Positions 53,586-61,095 of a DNA stretch of 64,000 nt are shown piece after piece. The position numbers and the translations under genes are program-made. Every line of letters starts with the position of its first letter. Within the stretch, counting starts at the first letter, position 1. A model generated the notes under the pieces. The model searched no databases, was not told the origin of the DNA, and was given only the letters and a program-made list of their open reading frames with translations. The DNA is from Calothrix brevissima NIES-22 (GTDB taxonomy: Bacteria; Cyanobacteriota; Cyanobacteriia; Cyanobacteriales; Nostocaceae): contig NZ_AP018207.1 in NCBI RefSeq assembly GCF_002367995.1, positions 1,786,333-1,850,332 of the forward strand, in the 5' to 3' direction.

Positions 53586-55310
53586 GTGGGTGAGTATCAA
53601 TCTGCTCAACTAAGGCGCTACGATCCAGAAGCGATCGCCCGTTATTATCGTTACCGTCCCTGGCTTGTTTGGGGGCGTTTACTGAGAATTATCTGGTCTT
53701 TCTCTGGATTTATTATTAGTTTGAAGTGGGATGAATGGCAAAACCAAGTAGAGCAGAACAAGAGGAAACGCGCCACTCAATTACGTGAACTGCTTACTCG
53801 TCTAGGCCCCACCTTCATTAAAGTAGGTCAAGCCCTATCCACTAGACCTGACTTAATACGTAAAGACTTCTTAGAAGAATTGGTCAAACTGCAAGACCAA
53901 TTACCAGCTTTCGATAATGGCTTGGCTTATCAAATTATCGAAGCTGAAATCGATCGCCCAATTAGCGAAGTCTTTAGCGAACTATCACCCAAACCCATAG
54001 CCGCAGCTAGCTTAGGTCAAGTTTATCGCGGTCGCTTGATGAGCGGTGAAGAAGTCGCCGTCAAAGTCCAGCGCCCTAATTTACGACCAACTTTGACCAA
54101 AGACTTATACCTTATGCGTTGGGGTGCGACTTGGCTAGCACCTTGGTTACCATTAAATCTCGGTCACGACCTTTCCTTAATTGTGGATGAGTTTGGTACC
54201 AAGTTATTTGAGGAAATTGATTACATTAACGAAGGGCGTAACGCGGAAAAATTCGCTCATAACTTCCGTGACGATCCTACAGTCAAAGTTCCTAGTATTT
54301 ATTGGCGGTATACTAATAGCCGCGTGTTAACTCTGGAATGGATTAACGGCTTTAAGCTAACAGATACCAAAAGTATCCGTGCTGTCGGTTTAGATCCAGA
54401 GGACATCATCAAAATTGGGGTTACCTCCGGTTTACAACAGCTATTAGAATATGGTTTCTTTCATGCCGATCCTCACCCAGGTAACTTGTTTGCCATGCCC
54501 GATGGTAGGATGGCTTACATTGACTTTGGGATGATGGATCAGCTAGAGGAAACTACCAAAGAAACGCTGGTAGATGCTTTAGTGCATCTGGTCAATAAAG
54601 ACTACAATGACCTAGCAGCAGACTTTGTCAAGTTGGGTTTTCTCGCGCCAGAGACAAATATTTGCCCGATTGTACCAGCATTAGAATCAGTGTTAGGGAA
54701 TGCGATCGGTAAAAATGTTGGTGATTTTAACTTCAAAACCATCACCGATGAATTCTCGGAATTGATGTATGAATATCCTTTCCGAGTACCGGCGAAGTTT
54801 GCTTTAATTATTCGTTCCCTGGTTACCCAAGAAGGGATTGCTTTAAGCCTCAACCCCAATTTTAAAATTGTTGAGGTGGGTTATCCCTATATAGCCAGAC
54901 GCTTGCTGACTGGTGAATCTCCCGAATTACGGCGACGGTTATTAAACGTGCTGTTTAAAGATGGTAGATTCCAGTGGCAAAGGTTAGAAAACTTAATTGC
55001 GATCGCCCGTACCGATGACAGCTTTGATGTCTTACCTACAGCTCAGATGGGTTTACAATTTCTGCTGTCTGAAGAAGGTAAGTTCCTGCGTCAGCAACTA
55101 GTGCTAGCCCTCACAGAAGACGATCGTCTACATACAGAAGAAGTTCAACGCCTGTGGAACCTAGTCAAAGATGACTTACAGCCAAATCGTCTATTCAATG
55201 TCGCGATCGGCTTTTTAACAGAGTTATCAAGAGAAGGCGCAGCCGCAATTCTACCAACAGCCACATCCTTTATGACTTTTGGTAGCAATTCTGCACAAAG
55301 CCAAAACTAA
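53586..55310 (+). CDS. ABC1/UbiB-family atypical kinase-like protein
   Basis: 574 aa starting at GTG 53586. KxGQ motif LGPTFIKVGQALSTRPDL, Ala-rich P-loop-like AAASLGQVYRG, VAVKVQRP Lys, ExD region (EIDYINEGRNAEKF), HADPHPGNLF catalytic loop and YIDFGMMDQL metal motif, as in UbiB/COQ8/ABC1K proteins. These bind ADP/ATP and support prenylquinone synthesis or lipid transport. The ~60-residue C-terminal tail is short and probably without membrane span. Confidence 0.93.
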   Translation: MGEYQSAQLRRYDPEAIARYYRYRPWLVWGRLLRIIWSFSGFIISLKWDEWQNQVEQNKRKRATQLRELLTRLGPTFIKVGQALSTRPDLIRKDFLEELVKLQDQLPAFDNGLAYQIIEAEIDRPISEVFSELSPKPIAAASLGQVYRGRLMSGEEVAVKVQRPNLRPTLTKDLYLMRWGATWLAPWLPLNLGHDLSLIVDEFGTKLFEEIDYINEGRNAEKFAHNFRDDPTVKVPSIYWRYTNSRVLTLEWINGFKLTDTKSIRAVGLDPEDIIKIGVTSGLQQLLEYGFFHADPHPGNLFAMPDGRMAYIDFGMMDQLEETTKETLVDALVHLVNKDYNDLAADFVKLGFLAPETNICPIVPALESVLGNAIGKNVGDFNFKTITDEFSELMYEYPFRVPAKFALIIRSLVTQEGIALSLNPNFKIVEVGYPYIARRLLTGESPELRRRLLNVLFKDGRFQWQRLENLIAIARTDDSFDVLPTAQMGLQFLLSEEGKFLRQQLVLALTEDDRLHTEEVQRLWNLVKDDLQPNRLFNVAIGFLTELSREGAAAILPTATSFMTFGSNSAQSQN

Positions 55311-55375
55311 CACATCGAAACTAACAAGTAAAAACGCCCAATTAGTTTGACAATTCTCTGCAATTAGGAGTTTTC

Positions 55376-55750
55376 ATGTACTATTACCCTCTGCATCCGC
55401 CTTATTTCTTACTACTTGTTGGTTTATTGATCGCCGTAACTTCTGGCATTGCTCTATCTGGTACATTAAAAGTAATTGCGCAGAAATGGGCAAGCAAGCG
55501 AGCAAAAACTGTGAAACCAAAATCTCAATTAAAAGAACTCTTCGTCCCCTTTCTTGGTATCACCGGCGGTATTTCTTTATTTCTCACTTCCGGGTTACAG
55601 ATATTTGGTTTTCCTGTCTTTTTAGCTTTAGGAATTGGCTTACCAATTAGTTTACTAACTTGTTTACTAGTATGGTTGCAATTGGGTAGTATGCTGGAGT
55701 TTGTCGAAAGTCGAGGAATGCAATCTCTAGATTTAGATTCTTTATCTTAG
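55376..55750 (+). CDS. Small membrane protein following the UbiB-like gene
   Basis: 124 aa with AGGAG ribosome-binding site 7 bases upstream of the ATG. Hydrophobic spans at ~10-32 (FLLLVGLLIAVTSGIALSGT), ~52-70 and ~74-100; short acidic tail SLDLDSLS. 65 bases after the UbiB-like gene, so probably co-transcribed; a strong terminator follows at 55781-55819. No family name recognised. Confidence 0.75.
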   Translation: MYYYPLHPPYFLLLVGLLIAVTSGIALSGTLKVIAQKWASKRAKTVKPKSQLKELFVPFLGITGGISLFLTSGLQIFGFPVFLALGIGLPISLLTCLLVWLQLGSMLEFVESRGMQSLDLDSLS

Positions 55751-55780
55751 AGACTGAAAAATTTAATTCCATTATCAATA

Positions 55781-55819
55781 AAAATAGCTGCTAGATAGTG
55801 ATATCTAGCAGCTATTTTT
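55781..55819. terminator. Bidirectional intrinsic terminator
   Basis: AAAATAGCTGCTAGATA-GTGA-TATCTAGCAGCTATTTT, a 17-bp perfect stem with A-run on one side and T-run on the other; serves the convergent plus- and minus-strand operons. Confidence 0.92.
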
Positions 55820-55843
55820 ATAAATAAATGCCAATTATGCTAC

Positions 55844-55976
55844 AATACGGTTCAGTTAGCGTCAAAAAACTGATTGGCGTAAGTTGGGTTGAGGGACGAA
55901 ACCCAACATTTTCGACGCTTTGTTGGGTTTCACTTCGTTCAACCCAACCTACATTTATCTTTAACTGAACCGTATT
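55844..55976. repeat. MITE-like element (family C), 15-bp terminal inverted repeats
   Basis: AATACGGTTCAGTTA at 55844-55858 and TAACTGAACCGTATT at 55962-55976, exact. The 133-bp unit contains inner palindromes of GTTGGGTT / AACCCAAC. No coding potential. Lies between the convergent operons, 15 bp before the end of the glycan operon. Confidence 0.8.
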
Positions 55977-55991
55977 GAATCATCCTATTTT

Positions 55992-57017
55992 TTAAGTCAG
56001 ACTATTTCTAAAATTACGATAATTGAGCTTAATATTGGCAATTTTCTGTTTGCAGAAATCTGTAGTAGTTCGTTGCCACCTTAAAATAAAACTGGGACGC
56101 TGAAAACTTTTTGGTCTAGTTTCTGGCGATTTTAAATAACGATAATGCAAAAATACATCTCGGTAAGGAATATCAACTTCTTCACCGCTACAAAGCCGCG
56201 TAAAATCTGAAGCAGCTACACTCATATAGTGAAGATAAGTTATTGGTTCTCCTTGGTCATAAAGTATATTATCTACAACATTAAATTGAGAACTCCAATG
56301 ACAACCAGTTCCTTGACCATGATAGGCGTAATTGTAATAAGAAATTCCACTACGTAAAACTAAATAGTTAAGCACTGTTTGATCCGAGTCAGCCCAGGCT
56401 AATACATCAGCTTCACCAGCTTCTAAAGCTTCTAGCAGCTTTGCTAAAGTAGCATCAGCAAATACACCCTTTTTAGCAGCAAACCAACCAGAACAAAAAA
56501 TCTGGCTGCTGACGTTTTTTAACTGCAAAGTACTTTCTATTTTCTCTTCAGACCAGTTAAAAATATAGTTTAAATCTGATTTATATTGATAGTCATTAGT
56601 CACCCAATCATAGGCATCTAATTTTTGATATACATCATCTAATGGTCTCATCAATAGCGTATCGCCATCAAAGAAAATAAACTTGTCAAATGGGCCATCT
56701 AGACAACAAAGTTTGCGATGTCTTTCTATACGAAAATTATCTGGTAAACCATATTCTTGCCAGAGTTTTAATGCTCTTGGGTGAGCCTTCCAAATACGAG
56801 AGCAAAAGTTTTCCCAACGCGCTATGGAATCATAATCTGCAAATAAAGTCACATTTTCTCTAGTGGCAATTTCTGCTTTTACCTTATCTAATTGTTCATT
56901 ATAGGGAATAACACAAACAGGAATATTTCTCCCAGCGTTAGCTTCTATACTATTGAGTAAAGCTACTAATTGGTCATAAACTACATCATTGGCTAAAGTG
57001 TAAATACCATCAATCAT
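55992..57017 (-). CDS. GT-A (GT8-like) glycosyltransferase, Npun_R2821/R2823-type
   Basis: 341 aa from ATG 57017 (MIDGIYTLANDVVYDQLVALLNSI, given in two parts in its two paralogues). A TTG at 57053 would add 12 residues inside the upstream gene. GT-A features: FDKFIFFDGDTLLM with metal-binding D-x-D, IFCSGWFAAKKGVF, WADSDQTVLNYL and the closing YLHYMSVAA. The C-terminal ~35 residues are basic. It has two close paralogues just upstream in this operon. Acceptor and sugar unknown. Confidence 0.82.
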   Translation of the reverse strand: MIDGIYTLANDVVYDQLVALLNSIEANAGRNIPVCVIPYNEQLDKVKAEIATRENVTLFADYDSIARWENFCSRIWKAHPRALKLWQEYGLPDNFRIERHRKLCCLDGPFDKFIFFDGDTLLMRPLDDVYQKLDAYDWVTNDYQYKSDLNYIFNWSEEKIESTLQLKNVSSQIFCSGWFAAKKGVFADATLAKLLEALEAGEADVLAWADSDQTVLNYLVLRSGISYYNYAYHGQGTGCHWSSQFNVVDNILYDQGEPITYLHYMSVAASDFTRLCSGEEVDIPYRDVFLHYRYLKSPETRPKSFQRPSFILRWQRTTTDFCKQKIANIKLNYRNFRNSLT

Positions 57018-57033
57018 GGCAATCATCCAGTTA

Positions 57034-57924
57034 TTAATTACGGACAATGACAAAAGGAAATAAACGCCGAGTTAGTTTAGGAATAAATGCAAATTTTCCT
57101 TCATGCAGATAACGATAGTATTCCCATAATTCCCAATAAGGGCTATTCCCTTTTATTTTAGTTCCCGCCCAATGAAGATATTTCAGTCGTTGTCCTCTGT
57201 CATAAAGCGCATATCCTTGCTGTTGAAAATTCCGCGAACCAGCCCAACTCCCAGCCCCGCCGCCAGGAATTTTCACAAGATTACCGCGTTTAGGAATTAG
57301 TTTGAGAACTAGATAATTTAAAATTGGTTGGTCGGTAACGCCTTTAGAAAAATCAAAATATTCGCGATGGGCTGCACATTCCCGCAAAGTTGCATCCATC
57401 TGTTGCTCTGTAATCGCACCTTTTCGAGAAGCCCAAAAACCACTATTAAAAACGTCTTCTAGTTGGGTATCGGCAAAAATTTGTTGTTCTTGGACTAGAG
57501 GAGAAAAGATATTGCGTAATTTGTCATTTGCGTGATGATAATCGCAGCAAAAGAAATCAACTTCAGATAGTTTGTCTAAATTGTCAGCAATTTTTTCAAA
57601 AACAACAATATCAGTATCAATATAAATAAACTCATCTAAAGGGCCAAACCAAGTGACTAGCTTGCGCATTTTGTTAGGTAAGGCGAGAAAATCTCTATCA
57701 AAAATTTCGCTGATGCGCTTGGTAAACTGCTCAATTAGTTCTAGGTTGGGGAAAAGGTTGACATGATGTAAGGTGCTAAGTTTATCGAAAATATTGTGAT
57801 AATTTTCATTAAAAGGTATGAGATAAACTAGTACATCTGGGTCATATAGGCGAATACTATTAAGTAAAGCGATCGCATTATCCATTACCTTGTCGTTAGC
57901 GACGATATAAATACCTCGATTCAT
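57034..57924 (-). CDS. GT-A (GT8-like) glycosyltransferase, divergent paralogue
   Basis: 296 aa. GIYIVANDKVMDNAIALLNSI opens as in its neighbours; D-x-D in IYIDTDIVVF; then VFNSGFWASRKGAI and VTDQPILNYLVLK. More divergent from the other two copies. The 3-base gap after the 57928 gene indicates a tight operon. Start ATG 57924. Confidence 0.82.
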   Translation of the reverse strand: MNRGIYIVANDKVMDNAIALLNSIRLYDPDVLVYLIPFNENYHNIFDKLSTLHHVNLFPNLELIEQFTKRISEIFDRDFLALPNKMRKLVTWFGPLDEFIYIDTDIVVFEKIADNLDKLSEVDFFCCDYHHANDKLRNIFSPLVQEQQIFADTQLEDVFNSGFWASRKGAITEQQMDATLRECAAHREYFDFSKGVTDQPILNYLVLKLIPKRGNLVKIPGGGAGSWAGSRNFQQQGYALYDRGQRLKYLHWAGTKIKGNSPYWELWEYYRYLHEGKFAFIPKLTRRLFPFVIVRN

Positions 57925-57927
57925 AAA

Positions 57928-58902
57928 TTATCCTTCGGGAATTAGCTTGAATTTTCTTAATGCTCTGGTGAATAAATTAGGTGCTGGAGCATTATATGGT
58001 TTAGGAGGATGAGCAAATACTGGACGCTTTTCGGGTTCGTGTAAGTAGCGATAGTAAAGAAATAATTCTCTATAGGGAAACTCAATATTTTCTCCTGCAC
58101 ATACTGCTTGATGAATGTTAGGAGGAATGCCGATATAGTGTAAGTAAGTTAATCGCTTACCTTTGTCATATAAAATTTTATCCTGTTCTACAAAATGCTG
58201 AGAAGTAACGGTAGAGCCTGTAACTTGGCTTTCAGGTAAGTGATGGGCAAAATTATAAATGGGAATACCAGACCGCATAAACATATAATTTAGGACTGGC
58301 TGATCGCCTGTAGGATAAAGAATTTCTCTTTCACCAGATTGTAAATGTGCTGATAATTCAACTACTTTTTCTGGTGTAAATAATCCTTTTTTTGAGCCAT
58401 AAAAGCCAGAACAGAATATTTCTTTATCTATACGTTCTTGGGTAAATACTTTAAACAAGTTATCTGATTTTATGTTGTAAACTTTGTCGGGATATTTAAA
58501 TTGAAAATCATAAACTACACAATCGTATTTATCTAATTTCTGCCATACCATATCTAGTGAATTCATCACTAAGGTATCAGCATCTAAATAAATAAATTTA
58601 TCAAAAGGCCCGTCAAAAGCACAAAATCTGCGATGCCCGCCATATATTCTATATTTATTTCTATTCATGCTTGCTGGGCTAGCCTCTAGCATAAATTCAT
58701 CCCAGCGTTTAATTGATTCTTGATTATCGTAAAGAAAGACATTAGGACGTTGCGCGATCGCATCTGCAATCCGTTGAGTTTGCTCATCAAAAGGATAGAC
58801 ACAAACAGGAATATCTTTACCTAAGATTGCATCAATACTATTTAGGAGGGCAATCAATTGATCGTAAACATAATCATTACCCAGAGTACAAATCCCATTC
58901 AT
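57928..58902 (-). CDS. GT-A (GT8-like) glycosyltransferase, Npun_R2821/R2823-type
   Basis: 324 aa: GICTLGNDYVYDQLIALLNSI, FDKFIYLDADTLVMNS (D-x-D), IFCSGFYGSKKGLF, TGDQPVLNYMFMRSG, LTYLHYIGIPP. Closest to the 55992-57017 gene. Lies 3 bases from both neighbours, so translation is probably coupled. Confidence 0.82.
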   Translation of the reverse strand: MNGICTLGNDYVYDQLIALLNSIDAILGKDIPVCVYPFDEQTQRIADAIAQRPNVFLYDNQESIKRWDEFMLEASPASMNRNKYRIYGGHRRFCAFDGPFDKFIYLDADTLVMNSLDMVWQKLDKYDCVVYDFQFKYPDKVYNIKSDNLFKVFTQERIDKEIFCSGFYGSKKGLFTPEKVVELSAHLQSGEREILYPTGDQPVLNYMFMRSGIPIYNFAHHLPESQVTGSTVTSQHFVEQDKILYDKGKRLTYLHYIGIPPNIHQAVCAGENIEFPYRELFLYYRYLHEPEKRPVFAHPPKPYNAPAPNLFTRALRKFKLIPEG

Positions 58903-58905
58903 AGT

Positions 58906-59862
58906 TTATGATTGTTGAATAACAAAATTTGACAGCCAATTTAATAAATTTAATTTGTGTAAAATAATTTGTCTTGCTTGCGCGATCGCATCTTTTGCTG
59001 CATACCAAGCATCTGGTGTAGCAGTCACTTCTTTAATGTAAGCAAGACCTTTTTCATCTAAACTAGGTAATCTTAAAAAACTACCTGGTGGTAATAATTT
59101 ATCAGCAGCAGAACCGCCATAATAAATTGGTAAACACCAAGCAAGTAAACTATCCCAAAGTTTCTCGCTAACATACCAACTATTATCAGCGTAATTTTCA
59201 ATTGCTAAGTTGTAATAATATGGTGCCATGCCATACCATTTATTACTTAATTCTCCCGATATCTTGGCCCATTTAGGTAAATTACGTCCGTACAAATCAA
59301 ACTGAATATGGCTATTTTGTAGAGAACGCAAAAACTCTAAACGCTGGCGATGATTGGCGGTGCGATTAATTCCTGAAGTAATCCAACTACAGGGAGCAAT
59401 TTTTTCTGGACATGGCATTTCATTTAAATCTTGGAAAGAATTAGAATGATACCAAATCGCCGGCATATAATCGGGAGTTGGTGCAAAATCATCAGGTCCA
59501 GAAACGTAGCTACAATAATTTTGTGCTTGTTGATAATTATATTTATTAATCTCTAGAATTTCGTCTAAAGGTGGTTCTCTTAATAAATATATTATGCGCT
59601 TTTTGTCAACACCACGCAGCAGAGAATTCTCATCAATTACTGACTTTTGGACTGGTTGACGAAATTTATCTAACCAAGATTTTTTTGCAGATAGTTGGAC
59701 AAAATCGAACTGATACATGAGCAGAAAATCTGGTTTTGCTGCTAGTGCTTGCATTTGGATATTACCCCATCTGCCAAAGGGATTTGGTGTTTGTTGCCAT
59801 AGCCAATCGGCTCTAGTTTCTAATCCCCGATAGCTGCTAATCATGCCAATAGTTTTCATCAT
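58906..59862 (-). CDS. GT10-like (fucosyltransferase-type) glycosyltransferase
   Basis: 318 aa. The C-terminal GT10 donor-domain signature is present: LAIENYADNSWYVSEKLWDSLLAW followed by CLPIYYGG...LPPGSFLRL (in GT10 enzymes: EN......Y.TEK...A......P..YG.......P..SFI). The N-terminal half contains IIYLLREPPLDEI. GT10 enzymes transfer fucose (alpha-1,3/4) from GDP-fucose, but this donor is inferred. 3-base spacing to the next gene. Confidence 0.8.
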   Translation of the reverse strand: MMKTIGMISSYRGLETRADWLWQQTPNPFGRWGNIQMQALAAKPDFLLMYQFDFVQLSAKKSWLDKFRQPVQKSVIDENSLLRGVDKKRIIYLLREPPLDEILEINKYNYQQAQNYCSYVSGPDDFAPTPDYMPAIWYHSNSFQDLNEMPCPEKIAPCSWITSGINRTANHRQRLEFLRSLQNSHIQFDLYGRNLPKWAKISGELSNKWYGMAPYYYNLAIENYADNSWYVSEKLWDSLLAWCLPIYYGGSAADKLLPPGSFLRLPSLDEKGLAYIKEVTATPDAWYAAKDAIAQARQIILHKLNLLNWLSNFVIQQS

Positions 59863-59882
59863 ATTAATTATTGAAAATTAAC

Positions 59883-61091
59883 TTAAGTAACAAATGCTGG
59901 AAGTAGAGATTGATCGACATAACTTAAGATTTTGGCAGCGCGATTTTCCCAAGAAAACTGCTGCACAAACTCCACACTATCTGCATAACCTTCTACTTTG
60001 CGGGGATGAGTTTCTAAAACGCGCTGTAATGATTCAGCAAACTTTATTGGGTTATCTGGTTCGCACCAAGCAGCTATAGCTTTACTATGCTTAAATTCAA
60101 TTAATGAGGGAATTTCTGTGGCGACAATTGGGGTTCCGGAAGCGAAGTAATCAAATAACTTTAATGGTGATGTAAAAGTTGCAGCTTTACCAGCACAGTG
60201 AGGGTGAGCTAAAACATCGGCAGCTTGAAGTAAAGAGGCTAATTCATGATGTAATATATAGCCTAAAAAGCTAATATTAAAAACTTGCTTTTCTGTAGAT
60301 AATTCCTGATAATATGCAACTTCAGTACTATTACCACCTGCACAAACAAAATGTACATCTGGCATTTGCTTGGCAACTTCAACTAGCATATCAATACCTT
60401 TAAATTGCTGTAGCGCTCCGGCATATACTACTAAATATGCATATTTTGGGAGTAATTTCTTGCGCCATTCTGCGGCTTTTTCTGCTTGTCTCTGCATGAA
60501 TAAGCGATTAAAACCGTTGTGTAACTTGATCGCTTTTTCTGCTGGCATACCATTTTTAATCATTGATTCGCGAATGGTATCGGCTACTGTAACGGTAATT
60601 TGTAATAATGGATGATTGACAATTTCTGGTTCAAATTGCTTATCTTCATGATGATGGTGTTCGTAAATTGCTGGCACACCATTTTTAATTGCAGCTTTGA
60701 CGAAATTCCAGTTGCGACTATGAACAAGTTTTGTAGTAGGAAGTATATGTAAGGGTAAATAATATTTACAAGCAATAGTGTTGGAATCAGCGAATTTATG
60801 CCTAATTTTGTCAATCGGCCAAGGCATGGGTAAAGGAGAAACTTTTAACTTATTCTGCAAGTTGTAATATTTAATCAGTTCTTCTGGTGTTGCTTGCGGT
60901 TGAAAAGGATGAATAAGGTTAATTAAATTGTGCAGTTTTAATTTTTTTTCTGGATAAATCAAAACAGTTGAATAACCCAGATTAGCCGCACCATTGGCAG
61001 CATTGGTAGACTGGATTAAATGGGCTGCTGGCTTAGGTAAAGTCTCGCTAATAAAGAATATATAATGCTTTTTATTATCAGGATTTATCAT
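59883..61091 (-). CDS. Glycosyltransferase family 4 (GT-B) protein
   Basis: 402 aa from ATG 61091 (MINPDNKKHYIFFISETLPK), four bases after the ABC-exporter stop; a start at 61151 would lie inside that gene. Donor-side motifs: LHNGFN, YLVVYAGALQQFKGIDMLVE, FLGYILHHELASLLQAADVL and the closing FTSPLKLFDYFASGTPIVATEIPS (conserved Glu replaced by Lys-Leu context: SPLKLFDYFA). Retaining GT4-like enzyme of the glycan operon. Confidence 0.88.
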   Translation of the reverse strand: MINPDNKKHYIFFISETLPKPAAHLIQSTNAANGAANLGYSTVLIYPEKKLKLHNLINLIHPFQPQATPEELIKYYNLQNKLKVSPLPMPWPIDKIRHKFADSNTIACKYYLPLHILPTTKLVHSRNWNFVKAAIKNGVPAIYEHHHHEDKQFEPEIVNHPLLQITVTVADTIRESMIKNGMPAEKAIKLHNGFNRLFMQRQAEKAAEWRKKLLPKYAYLVVYAGALQQFKGIDMLVEVAKQMPDVHFVCAGGNSTEVAYYQELSTEKQVFNISFLGYILHHELASLLQAADVLAHPHCAGKAATFTSPLKLFDYFASGTPIVATEIPSLIEFKHSKAIAAWCEPDNPIKFAESLQRVLETHPRKVEGYADSVEFVQQFSWENRAAKILSYVDQSLLPAFVT

Positions 61092-61095
61092 GATT

